A stretch of DNA of 64,000 nt. Source: Ignavibacteria bacterium RIFCSPLOWO2_12_FULL_56_21. Lineage in GTDB: Bacteria; Bacteroidota; Ignavibacteria; UBA10030. The notes beneath the pieces are model-generated. The model saw nothing but the letters and a program-made list of their open reading frames with translations, searched no databases and was not told the DNA's origin. Where the stretch lies: NCBI GenBank assembly GCA_001802945.1, contig MHAK01000062.1, forward strand, positions 1-64,000. Direction: 5' to 3'. Every line of letters begins with the position of its first letter. Within the stretch, counting starts at the first letter, position 1. Shown here in pieces: positions 1-10,100 of this stretch. The position numbers and the translations under genes are program-made.

Positions 1-2224
1 CGGCAGCCAGGTGGTGGAGGTCAACAAGAACCTCGTGCAGGAAATGCAGCTCGTGTCGGGTGCGTTCAACGCCGAATACGGCCAGGCGATGTCGGGCATC
101 GTCAATATCGCCACGCGGGAGGGTGGGGGATCGTTCAACGGAGGTCTCGGCTTCTACGGCGGTGACTATGTCAGCGGTGACAATGTCATGTTCATGGGTA
201 TCGACCGGGTCGCCCCGTTCGCCATTCGGAACTTCGAAGGGAATTTGAGCGGTCCTTTGTTTGGCGAAGACGTGACTTTCTTTGTGAATGGAAGGCACAT
301 TTACTTCGGCGGGTACCTCAACGGCGTGCGACGATTCAACCCATCCAACATTGCGTATACCGACAGCACGGGCACGTTTAAGTTGTATCGCGACGCGTCC
401 GGCAAAGGTGACAGCGCATTTGTGCCGATGAACTGGAGCGAACGCGGATACGCTCAGGGTAAGCTCACCGTGCGCGTCACTCCGACGCTGAAGGCTTCGT
501 ACAACGCGATCTATGACGATAACGTCGCCAAGGCATACAGCCGCGGTTATACGTTGAATCCCGACGGCATTGGAAATACGTTGACCACAAGTCTGACGCA
601 GATCCTCCAGGTAACGCACACGCTCAGCTCTTCATCCTTCTACACTCTCGGCGGTTCATATTTCGACAAATGGATCCGCTATCATCTGTACGATGACCCT
701 CACGACCGCCGGTACATCCACCCACAAGTATCGCAGACGTACGATTCGTACAGCGCATTTACGGGGGGCACTGATCTAGGTCGGTTCGAGCGCAGAACGC
801 AAAGCTTCCTGATCAAGGCCGACTTGTCCACGCAGGTTGACGCTTCGAATCTTGTGAAAGTTGGCGTGGAAACCCGGCGGCACTCTGTGGAGATGGAAAG
901 TTACACGCTGCGTCCGATCCTGGGCCAATCGGCGTTCAACCCCGCTTCGAGCTCTCCGTTTATCACCACGGAGATCCCCGCAGACACTGAGGCCGCCTAC
1001 AATAGGTATCTGCGTCGCCCGGAAGAATTCTCGGCGTATGTTCAGGACAAGATGGAGTTCAAGGATCTGATCATCAATATCGGATTCCGTGTGGATTGGT
1101 TCCTGCCGGACGGAGTTGTGCTTGCCGACGAAAGCGATCCGAGCATCTACAACCCGCTGAAGCCCTCGAACAGATTCCACGACAACAACGGGAACGGATC
1201 GCAAGATTCGGGTGAAGCAACTAAGACTGCGAAAGAACGAAGTTCCTATTGGTATAAGAAAGCCCGCAACAAGTTCCAGGTCAGTCCGCGCTTCGGCGCT
1301 TCCTTCCCCATCAGTGCTTCCGGCGTCGTCCATTTTTCCTACGGCCACTTTTTCCAGGTTCCCAGGTTCGAACGACTGTATGAGAATCCGGACTTCAAGA
1401 TCGGATCGGGGTCGGGCGAGCACATTGCGGTGGTGGGGAATGCGGACCTTGTGCCGGAACAGACGATCAGCGGAGAGTTGGGCGTGCAGCAGCAGGTAAA
1501 TGAAGACATTTCGATGGACCTGACGCTTTATTTCCGAGATATCCGAAACCTCACCGGAACACGTGGAGCTGAGATCGTCGTGTTTGGAGGCTCTGCGACG
1601 TACGACAAGTATGTCAACAGCGACTTCGGGTTCGTCAAGGGCATCGTCCTGTCGTTCAACAAGAGATTCGTGGACGGATTTGGTGCGACGCTCGACTATA
1701 CATACCAGGTCGCCAACGGCACTGCATCCGACCCCTCGGCTGCGCGCAATGCCCTTGCGGGCGGGGCATTGCCGGAGGTGCAACAGGTACCGCTTGCATG
1801 GGATCAACGCCATACGCTGAACGTTACCGCTTCGTACAACGGCGAAGCTTGGGGATTGAGCCTCATCGGACAGTACGGCAGCGGATCACCATACACGCCG
1901 CGCCGGTCCGCGGACGCCACGGCGCTGCTGACGAATAGCCAGACGAAACCGCAGTATTTCAACGTTGACGGCAGAACGTATTATACGGTCGATCTCGATG
2001 CCCTCCGCCTCGTGCTGTTCGCCCGTGTCTTCAATCTGTTCGACATCCGGAACGAAGTCGGAGTCTTCGACGATACCGGGCGGGCGGGGTTTACGACCGA
2101 CATACAGCGTGCCCGCGCAACCAATCCGCGCGAATACGTGAACACCATCGACGAGTACTTTCGGATTCCGACGAACTATTCGGAGCCGCGCCGGGTCGAA
2201 TTCGGCATGAATGTGGAATTCTGA
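1..2224 (+). CDS. TonB-dependent outer-membrane receptor, 5' end missing
   Basis: The frame is already open at base 2, so the start lies outside the window; about 740 residues are visible. The first visible stretch is the end of a plug domain (a GAFNAEYGQAMSGIVN-type segment followed by IATREGG), and the rest is rich in alternating aromatic/polar strands typical of a 22-strand TonB barrel. The protein ends in F after a hydrophobic strand (EFGMNVEF), the usual barrel-insertion terminus. Function by family: TonB-driven uptake of a large ligand across the outer membrane. The next gene starts one base after its stop, so the two are almost certainly co-transcribed. The ligand cannot be read from the sequence. 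The glucan genes downstream suggest a carbohydrate, but no SusD-like partner is present and SusC features are not obvious. Confidence 0.88.
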   Translation, partial: GSQVVEVNKNLVQEMQLVSGAFNAEYGQAMSGIVNIATREGGGSFNGGLGFYGGDYVSGDNVMFMGIDRVAPFAIRNFEGNLSGPLFGEDVTFFVNGRHIYFGGYLNGVRRFNPSNIAYTDSTGTFKLYRDASGKGDSAFVPMNWSERGYAQGKLTVRVTPTLKASYNAIYDDNVAKAYSRGYTLNPDGIGNTLTTSLTQILQVTHTLSSSSFYTLGGSYFDKWIRYHLYDDPHDRRYIHPQVSQTYDSYSAFTGGTDLGRFERRTQSFLIKADLSTQVDASNLVKVGVETRRHSVEMESYTLRPILGQSAFNPASSSPFITTEIPADTEAAYNRYLRRPEEFSAYVQDKMEFKDLIINIGFRVDWFLPDGVVLADESDPSIYNPLKPSNRFHDNNGNGSQDSGEATKTAKERSSYWYKKARNKFQVSPRFGASFPISASGVVHFSYGHFFQVPRFERLYENPDFKIGSGSGEHIAVVGNADLVPEQTISGELGVQQQVNEDISMDLTLYFRDIRNLTGTRGAEIVVFGGSATYDKYVNSDFGFVKGIVLSFNKRFVDGFGATLDYTYQVANGTASDPSAARNALAGGALPEVQQVPLAWDQRHTLNVTASYNGEAWGLSLIGQYGSGSPYTPRRSADATALLTNSQTKPQYFNVDGRTYYTVDLDALRLVLFARVFNLFDIRNEVGVFDDTGRAGFTTDIQRARATNPREYVNTIDEYFRIPTNYSEPRRVEFGMNVEF

Positions 2225-2225
2225 C

Positions 2226-5200
2226 ATGTCGAGCCGAACATTCCAAGTGACCGTCGCAGCTCTCCTTCTCCTTCCGATGATGGTCGATGCCCAGGTAAGC
2301 GACAGGGTGTACCGACGCACGGGCGTTCACAACGCGAACCAGGTAAGGACGGTCTTTGGCAACTGGGGCGTCATCGGTCAACCGTCATCCGGTGGTCCGC
2401 GTGGCGCGTGGAAGAATGACAACAACGGGTATTTGGGCGACGTCAGCCCGATCGTAGGGGCGGAAGTGAACTGGCAGGGAAAGATCTTTCAGTCGGTAGT
2501 TTCTGTGCCGGTCAATCGTCCGGGTACCGCGGACACGGACCCGTCCAGCGGAAAGTATTGGACGTTCGAGCCCCAAGATGGTTACTTCAACGCGAACAAA
2601 GAGAAAGTGGCGATGAGCACGGACGCGGAGTCGTGGCCTCCTTCGTGGCCGGACAAGCTCACTGACCCGGTTGATCCAGGTTGGCGAGGATCCTGGAATG
2701 GGTATTTCGGGAAACGCATCAACGCCGACCAGGAAAGCTATTTCGTACTGGACGACAACAACGACGAGCGTTGGAACTTTGCCGCAAGAAACACGAAGGG
2801 CGTCAGCTTCAAACCGGACAGCCTTAATCCACTGCGGAATGGCCTTGCTTTGGAAATGCGTGTGCGAGGGATGCAGTGGTCGCAGTTCCTCGCGAAGGAT
2901 AATATTTTCTGGCTGTACGAGATTACAAATACCGGCACGACGGACTACAACAAGGCCGTCTTCGGCATGCTGGTGGGCACATATGTCGGCGTGACGGGGA
3001 CAGACGATTCTCCCCGTGAGTATGACGACGATTGGTCGTTTTACGATGTCCAGACCAACCTTACCTATACAGGAGATTTTCCCCGTTCCAATGCCCGCAA
3101 CCCGTTGTGGGTCGGACCCGTCGGCATGGTGGGATATGCTTTTCTGGAAAGCCCGGGGAATCCGTACGACGGCATCGATAACGACGGTGACTCGGACACG
3201 ACCGGTTTTTCAGGCGGCGCGGTAAAGTTTAATCAAACGAGTTTTGACTCCGTGACGATCAACGCTGGAATGCAGATCGTCCTCATTAACCAGGATTTTT
3301 CCCGGACTGTCTACAATGTAACCGCAGTGGACAGTCAGTTGGTGACCACGCGCGGCCTCTCGCTATACATCAGGCCTGGTATAACAAGGCTTGTCGAGGG
3401 AAACGTCCTCCGGGATGTCTCTACCGGCAACACGTTCATCAATCCGAACGCTTATGACGGCGTGGACAACGACTTTGACGGCCTCATCGACGAAAATTCC
3501 TTTGTGCATTACCGCCAGGTGAAACGGACCAATACCGTGCCGCCAAAGACGCTGATCGATGTGCTTCGGCCAGTGCGGTATATCAATTACGCGACAGGAG
3601 CCGGCACGAATCCGCAGAGTATGATCGATGAAAAGCGGACGGACAGGTTTGATAACGACCAAGATTGGGTGCTTGGAACCGACGACGTGGGCCGGGACGG
3701 AATCGACGGCACCGGAGACGGTGGCGAAGGCGACGGCGTTCCGACATCGGGCATCGACGCCTTCGGGAACGATACAGGACTTCCGGGAGAACCGAATATC
3801 GACAAAACGGATGTCTCGGAATCTGACCAGATTGGATTGACCAGTTTCTACTACTTCACGCCCGCAAGCAATGTGTTTTTCAATCTGGACTCAACGCTTT
3901 GGCAGAACCTTGCTCCTGGATTCTTCTCTGTGCCAGAAACAATTGTAGAAAATCGGCCGGAGGGGGGACAGGACGGCGACTTCTTCTACGGGTCGGGCTA
4001 TTTTCCCTTGCTAGCCGGGACAACAGAGCGGTTCTCTCTCGCGCTTGTGTATGGCGGCGGAAAGGGAGGGGGAATAGAAGAAGACATCACCGATCTTCTG
4101 AAGAACAAACAAACTGTGCAGAAGATCTACAACAGCAATTACCAGTTCCCCCAGCCACCGGACAAACCGACGTTGACGGCCGTGCCTGGTGACAAACAAG
4201 TTACTTTGTATTGGGATCGTAAAGCTGAAGCTACTGTCGATCCGGTACTGAAGGTTAGGGACTTTGAAGGCTACAGGATTTATAGGTCAACGGACCCCGA
4301 TTTTTCGGACATTTTCACGATCACGGATGCCACTGGTTCGCCTCAGGGATACCGTCCACTTGCACAGTTCGACTTGAAGAACTCTGTGTCCGGCTACTTC
4401 AGGGCGGACGACGAGCTTTTCCAGGGGTCTTCTGGATTTTCCTTCTACCTCGGCGGCAACAGCGGATTATCGCACTCGTATGTCGATCGCGGCGTAGAAA
4501 ATGGTCGTCGCTACTACTACGCACTTGTGGCCTACGACCGCGGGGACGAACTCATCGGTATTTTCCCTTCGGAGAATACGAAGATCATTAGAGTCTCTTC
4601 GTCCGGCGAGGTCACGAAAGACGTGAACACGGTAATTGTCGTTCCGAACGCAAAAGTGGCCGGCTATGAGCGGCCTGAGGACGCGATCCCCCTGGACGTC
4701 CAAACGCGATACGGTACCGGATCAGTATTGTATCGTATCCTGGATGAGACGAAACTCACCGGCCATTCGTATCGGGTGACCTTCCTTGATACCCAGGTCG
4801 ACCGGGTGGATAATAACGGTAATGGACTGATCGATGCCGCAGATTCATCCGAATATTTGCGACAAACCACCCAATATTTTGTGTACGACGAAAACGAGAT
4901 CATCGAGGACTTCTTCGCTCAAGACACTGCCCTCGTAAAACTGAACCACAAGCATATTATCAGGAGCTCCGTCGTTGTCCGAACATCGAACGGCGTGATC
5001 CTCAGTCCTACGAGTTACAATCTCGATACGACGAGGGGCGAAATTCGCGGTGCAGCCCCGGGAGCCATGCCGACCGACGCCAAGTACAGCATTTCATACA
5101 CCTATTATCCCATCCATGGCAGTCCATACATCAAATCCAGCCCGTTTGTCGCTGAGACCAATGACGCAGAGGACTTCGATGGACTGACATTGATGTTCGA

Positions 5201-6038
5201 AAACCAGTGGGATATAGTGCTCATCGATTCCCTGTCGCGCTGGCGCGGCACGAACGCGTATGTCTTCAATTTCGTTCCATTCGAATACTACGACGATCTT
5301 GGGGTACTGATTGCCTTGGGGTATGCCCGGCCGGCGGATTACGACATCGTTTTTTCGAACACCGTCGTTGACACTTCGTACGAAGACCCGGTCTTATTTA
5401 CTCCGGCCGTTCCAGTGAATTTCCGCATTTTCAATCGCACAGAAAAAAGGTTTGTCAAGTTCCTCTTTGGCGAAAGCGTCTTTGACGGCAAGTTGGGTGC
5501 CATTGAAGAACTGGTCCTCGTCGAGCCCGATTCCAACGGAACACTCCGGTACACATGGGACATTTTCTTTATCAACAAATTCGGCGAATCCGTGGATGTG
5601 GTCTACGACTTGAAGACAGGAGACACTTTGCAGCTCAGGACGAGCAAGCCGTTCCGCGAAGGAGATACGCTTCGTCTTGCACCCGCTCTGCCGCGCGTGA
5701 ACGCAGTCCAGGCGGCAAAGGATCTCGGTAGAGTGCGTGTTGTGCCAAACCCGTACGTCGCCGCTTCTGCGCACGAATCGCCCTTGCCTCCGGGCGTCAC
5801 TGTCGGTCGTTTGCGGAGAGTTGATTTCACCAGGCTGCCTGCCCGGTCGAAAGTCCACATCTACACTGCCCGCGGCGAACACGTGATTTCGCTGCAGCAC
5901 GACGGAGACATTGAGGACGGGACGATCTCCTGGAACTTGAAGTCGAAGGAAAACCTGGACATCGCGTTCGGAGTGTACTTCTACGTCGTTGAGAGCGACG
6001 CAGGCACGCAAACCGGGAAGATGGCGATCATCAAGTGA
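2226..6038 (+). CDS. Large secreted protein with FN3-like domain and C-terminal T9SS-type sorting domain
   Basis: I place the start at ATG 2226, one base after the upstream stop, because it begins a clean signal peptide (MSSRTFQ, hydrophobic AALLLLPMM, cleavage near VDAQ). The product is 1270 residues. It carries three short Asp/Asn-rich segments of the type DNDGDSD, DNDFDGLIDEN and DNNGNGLIDA, which resemble calcium-binding thrombospondin-3-like loops. An FN3-like domain lies around residues 640-760 (TLTAVPGDKQVTLYWD...EGYRIYRS). The last ~95 residues form a FlgD/T9SS-type sorting domain (VVPNPYVA...GVYFYVVES...TGKMAIIK). Inferred role: surface-exposed or released protein handled by type IX secretion. 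It sits between a TonB receptor and a PorV-like protein. No catalytic domain is recognised. Confidence 0.85.
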   Translation: MSSRTFQVTVAALLLLPMMVDAQVSDRVYRRTGVHNANQVRTVFGNWGVIGQPSSGGPRGAWKNDNNGYLGDVSPIVGAEVNWQGKIFQSVVSVPVNRPGTADTDPSSGKYWTFEPQDGYFNANKEKVAMSTDAESWPPSWPDKLTDPVDPGWRGSWNGYFGKRINADQESYFVLDDNNDERWNFAARNTKGVSFKPDSLNPLRNGLALEMRVRGMQWSQFLAKDNIFWLYEITNTGTTDYNKAVFGMLVGTYVGVTGTDDSPREYDDDWSFYDVQTNLTYTGDFPRSNARNPLWVGPVGMVGYAFLESPGNPYDGIDNDGDSDTTGFSGGAVKFNQTSFDSVTINAGMQIVLINQDFSRTVYNVTAVDSQLVTTRGLSLYIRPGITRLVEGNVLRDVSTGNTFINPNAYDGVDNDFDGLIDENSFVHYRQVKRTNTVPPKTLIDVLRPVRYINYATGAGTNPQSMIDEKRTDRFDNDQDWVLGTDDVGRDGIDGTGDGGEGDGVPTSGIDAFGNDTGLPGEPNIDKTDVSESDQIGLTSFYYFTPASNVFFNLDSTLWQNLAPGFFSVPETIVENRPEGGQDGDFFYGSGYFPLLAGTTERFSLALVYGGGKGGGIEEDITDLLKNKQTVQKIYNSNYQFPQPPDKPTLTAVPGDKQVTLYWDRKAEATVDPVLKVRDFEGYRIYRSTDPDFSDIFTITDATGSPQGYRPLAQFDLKNSVSGYFRADDELFQGSSGFSFYLGGNSGLSHSYVDRGVENGRRYYYALVAYDRGDELIGIFPSENTKIIRVSSSGEVTKDVNTVIVVPNAKVAGYERPEDAIPLDVQTRYGTGSVLYRILDETKLTGHSYRVTFLDTQVDRVDNNGNGLIDAADSSEYLRQTTQYFVYDENEIIEDFFAQDTALVKLNHKHIIRSSVVVRTSNGVILSPTSYNLDTTRGEIRGAAPGAMPTDAKYSISYTYYPIHGSPYIKSSPFVAETNDAEDFDGLTLMFENQWDIVLIDSLSRWRGTNAYVFNFVPFEYYDDLGVLIALGYARPADYDIVFSNTVVDTSYEDPVLFTPAVPVNFRIFNRTEKRFVKFLFGESVFDGKLGAIEELVLVEPDSNGTLRYTWDIFFINKFGESVDVVYDLKTGDTLQLRTSKPFREGDTLRLAPALPRVNAVQAAKDLGRVRVVPNPYVAASAHESPLPPGVTVGRLRRVDFTRLPARSKVHIYTARGEHVISLQHDGDIEDGTISWNLKSKENLDIAFGVYFYVVESDAGTQTGKMAIIK

Positions 6039-6043
6039 ACGAA

Positions 6044-7066
6044 ATGAACCGACATCAGAATGTTCTGCTTCGGGCTGCGAGCCTTATTCTGTTGACGGCG
6101 GTGATCGCCACCGGACAGGCGAAGATTGCGACAACTGCCGCCCAGTTCCTCGGAATTCCGGTCGGTCCCCAGGCCGTGTCCATGGGTTCGGCGTTCGTTG
6201 CATCGACTGAGGATGTGACCGGACTCTATTGGAACCCGGGTTCGGTCGGTTTCCTCGACAGAACACAGGTCGCCTTCTCAAATACCGAATGGCTGGCGGG
6301 CTCTCAATTCCGGTGGATCGGCGGCATTCTGACGGCTGACGGGGTCAACTATTTTGGTGTGAGCCTGACGAACCTTGATTACGGCGAGGATGAAGTGACG
6401 ACCGTGGAATCTCCCGACGGCACGGGGGAGAGGTGGAGCGCGTCGGACGTTGCGTTTGCAGTGACGTACACGCGCAGGTTTACGGACAGGTTCGCGATCG
6501 GCGGCTCGGGGAAGTTCATCCATCAGCGCATCTACAACGAATCAGCGAATACGCTCGCCTTCGATTTCGGTTTGCTGTTCCTCACGGGGTTCAACGACAT
6601 GCGGTTGGGCATGTCCATCTCCAATTTCGGAGGGGACATGAATCTCGACGGACGCGACCTTCTTCAACGGGTGGATATCGACCCGGCAAACAGCGGGTCG
6701 AACAAGAATGTCCCGGGAAAACTGAAGACGGATGACTGGCCCATTCCATTGCTGTTCCGCGTCGGTGTCGCGATGGACGTGGTCAAGAATGATATGCTTC
6801 GGTGGACGCTGGCGGCTGACGCACTGCGGCCAAGCGACAATGTCGAATCGGTGAATGTGGGAACGGAGGTCGGATGGGGAGACATGCTCTTTCTCCGCGG
6901 GGGATTCAAGGGCATTGGTTTGGACAACAGTGAAGAAGGACTTTCCTTCGGCGGCGGAGTGAAGGTAGCCATCGAGGGTTTGGCAACCATGGAAGTGCAT
7001 TACGCGTATACGCAATTCGGTTTCTTTGGAAATCTCAACACTATTGCTCTTTCTGTGTCTATGTGA
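6044..7066 (+). CDS. PorV/PorQ-family outer-membrane protein
   Basis: This 340-residue protein has a signal peptide (MNRHQN, then AASLILLTAVIATGQA) and the typical opening of the PorV/PorQ family: AAQFLGIPVGPQAVSMGSAF followed by T-E-D-V-T-G-L-Y-W-N-P-G. The remainder alternates short strands as in a 14-strand FadL-like barrel and ends in a hydrophobic strand (TIALSVSM). Family members either shuttle T9SS cargo (PorV) or hold it at the outer membrane (PorQ). A GTG at 6035 would overlap the upstream stop (GTGA), but ATG 6044 gives the better signal peptide. The immediate linkage to a T9SS-type cargo gene supports a role in exporting or anchoring that cargo. Which of the two roles applies is not decided. 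Confidence 0.85.
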   Translation: MNRHQNVLLRAASLILLTAVIATGQAKIATTAAQFLGIPVGPQAVSMGSAFVASTEDVTGLYWNPGSVGFLDRTQVAFSNTEWLAGSQFRWIGGILTADGVNYFGVSLTNLDYGEDEVTTVESPDGTGERWSASDVAFAVTYTRRFTDRFAIGGSGKFIHQRIYNESANTLAFDFGLLFLTGFNDMRLGMSISNFGGDMNLDGRDLLQRVDIDPANSGSNKNVPGKLKTDDWPIPLLFRVGVAMDVVKNDMLRWTLAADALRPSDNVESVNVGTEVGWGDMLFLRGGFKGIGLDNSEEGLSFGGGVKVAIEGLATMEVHYAYTQFGFFGNLNTIALSVSM

Positions 7067-7128
7067 ACGCTGTAGATTGATTTTACCAGGATGCAAGAAG
7101 TACAACTGTACCTCACAATTCACTAATC

Positions 7129-7135
7129 AGGAAGG
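7129..7135 (+). promoter_or_regulatory. Strong Shine-Dalgarno (AGGAAGG)
   Basis: AGGAAGG lies eight bases upstream of ATG 7144. Most genes in this window lack a clear Shine-Dalgarno, so this one stands out and fixes the start of the large starch-binding-like protein. Confidence 0.7.
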
Positions 7136-7143
7136 ATCGCAAC

Positions 7144-10100
7144 ATGAATCGAACCATACGGCTTCTGATGGGAGCCCTGTTGGTCCTGCCAAGTGTGATG
7201 TTCGCCCAGGTATTGCGGGAGGACTTCACCGGGGCCCTGGGAACTCAGCTGACTACGGCTGGATGGACGCAAAGCGGATCGACGGCGACGAATCCCGTCA
7301 CCATCGATAGCGCCGGTCTGACCCTGACCCAGTTTCCCGGGTCGGGTGTCGGGAACGCCGCCGTTCTGAAAACATCGGGACAGGACGTCTATCGCTCTTT
7401 TGCGGCGTTGAATTCCGGTTCCGTCTATCTCTCGTTCATGCTCAAAGTTTCATCGGCTGCAACGGGCGATTACTTTATCGCACTCTCGCCTTCGGCACTG
7501 CAGACGAATTACTACGGCAGACTCCACATCAAGGCGTCCGGTGGAGGATTCTCCGTGGGTCTTAACAAGAGCAATGAAGTAACAGGCGGTGCGGTGTACG
7601 GTACGACCGTCATTGGGTTTGACACAACTGTTGCGGTCGTAATGAAGTACACGTTCTCTGCCGGAGATTCGAATGACGTGATCGATGTGTACGTCATGAA
7701 GGATTCCCTGCGGCTGGCGGAACCGGGAAGTCCGGAGATTGCAGCGTATGCTGCCAACACGAAAGCAGATGCTGCGGACCTCGGTTATGTCACGGTTCGG
7801 CAGGGTGGTGCGAGCTCAGCTGCCGCCCTCGTTATCGACGGTATCAACGTCGGCCGTTCGTGGAAATCGGTTTCCGGACAGACCGCGTCGGTAACCTTCA
7901 ACGTAAATACGGCGTCAGTTGAAGATACGCTCAAAGCGAATTCGAGCGTCCAGGTGCGTGGAAGCGCTGCGCCCTTGACGTGGGGCGGCGATTCGCCAAT
8001 GATGACAAACGTCGGCGGCGATTACTGGTCCATCACGCACGTGTTCGACCTCGGAACAAGCGTGAACTACAAATACTTTGTGACCTGGAGCGGCGACGGC
8101 TGGGAGGGCGGCAGTGACAAAGCACTTACGGTCGATAAGGACACTGTTCTTGCGTTGGCATATTGGAACCGCACGTCGCCCGTGTACACGCCGAGCGATT
8201 CCATGGATGTCTGGTTCCGCGTGCACATGGGGAGCCGGCCGGATTTCGACCCGGCCACAGATTCTGTGCAGGTGCGCGGTACATTCAACGGTTGGAGCGC
8301 TTCCAATCCGCTGGCCCGAGAAGGCGTTTCCAAATTCTATTCCGGACAGGTGAAGATTCCTACCGTGGCGCTTGACAGCGCCAAATACAAATTCACTTTC
8401 ACCAAGACGGGAGGCACATATTGGGAGGATGCCATTGGCGATCGCTTGTCCCTTATTCGGGGCGACACAACGCTAGTGTGGAAGTCCTTCGAAGACAAAC
8501 CGATCGTCCAGGTCCTGCCGGTCACAGTGACGATCCTTGTCAACACGTCCACGGTGCCCGATACGCTGAAGCCGACCTCGTTTGTTCAGATGCGCGGCGG
8601 TACGCCGCCGCTTACCTGGGACCAAACCAGTCCGGTAATGTTCACGAACATCGGCGGCGACTACTGGACGGCGAACGTGGAGTTCTTCCCGGGAGCGACC
8701 GTTCAATACAAGATCTTTACGTTCGCGAACGGCACGCTTACGGCGGACGATTACGGTGCAGGATGGGAGAACAACACGACGGACGGATCAGGCAACCGTA
8801 CATTGACCGTCGGCAGCGCGGATACGGTGCTTCCGCTCGCCTTTGTCAATGGTAGCGCCACGACTCAGGACCAGTATTGGAGGCCCTACACTCCGTCCGA
8901 CAGCGTTGACGTGTGGTTCCGCGTCAATCTGCAGAGCCGTGAAACCTTCAAGAAAGGGATCGAGGCGATCGGAGTACGCGGCAGCTTCAACGGTTGGGGC
9001 CCGAAGAGCCTACTGCTCAAGCAGGAAGCCCAGCACGGCAACAACGGAAGCCGCAAATACGACGCGCTGAACTTCTGGTCCGGAGTTGCGAAGATCCCTG
9101 CATCCGCGTTTGCTGGCGGGGCTGTCGAATACAAGTACGTCGTCCTCGATGCGAATACGGACAGTGCGGCGATCGTGGCGTGGGAGAATGTGAGCAACAG
9201 GACCATTGCGCAGAATGCTGCGCAAGGCGATACCACACTCTACTGGAAGTGGTTTGACGACATTCCGTATGCGCCGCCAGTCGTGAAAGACACGATTATT
9301 GTGACCTTCCGGGCAAATATGAACAGGGCGATTTCCGAGCGGGGTTTCTCCATCGGTGACACCCTCGATGTCCGCTCAGGATACAATGCAACTGCTCAAG
9401 AAGTGCGCATTAAGCGGATGACACGACAAGGGCTGTCCACGTACTATCAGGCGATCGACACGGTCGTTGCGAATATTGGGAAGGACTTGAACTACCAGTA
9501 TTATGTGACGAAAAACGGCATCGAAGTTCGCGAGATCTACTACGACTTCAACTACCTGCCCGCCGGCGATGCCGCCGCTGAAAAACGACGCATTGCGGTC
9601 ACGAGCAACACGATGTCGGTCCAGGATACGTCGACATCGACCGCCAACACGCATCGTGTGCCGCGGTTCAAAAACCTTCAGCACCTTACGCAAAACGTGA
9701 CCGTCACGTATACGGTCGATGTTCGGCCGGCAATCTATACGCTGTTGGCCGGCAAATCTCTCGTTGCGACGAACATCACCGCCTACGTCCTTTCGGACCC
9801 GGACAGCGTTCTTCTCTGGGGCGTTTGGATGAACGGTCCGGCAGTGGGAGGATGGGACACGCGGGGCGCATGGGGTTCTGCCCGTCGGGCAGACACGACA
9901 TCGCATATGTATGACGATGGAACCCACGGTGACTTAGTCGCGGGCGACTCCGTTTTCTCGCTGCTCTATGACTACACCACGGCCGATGTTGTCGGGCAGG
10001 AATTCAAGTTCGGCATTGGCGGGTTCGATAATGAAGGCGGTTTCGGCAACAACCATAACGAAAACATCAATGATGCCGGTTCGACGTGGACTATAGCGTC

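Noticed and set aside
1-7066. A SusC/SusD pair
   Set aside because: The protein after the TonB receptor has an FN3 and sorting-domain plan, not the helical SusD fold, and is three times too long for SusD in overall layout.
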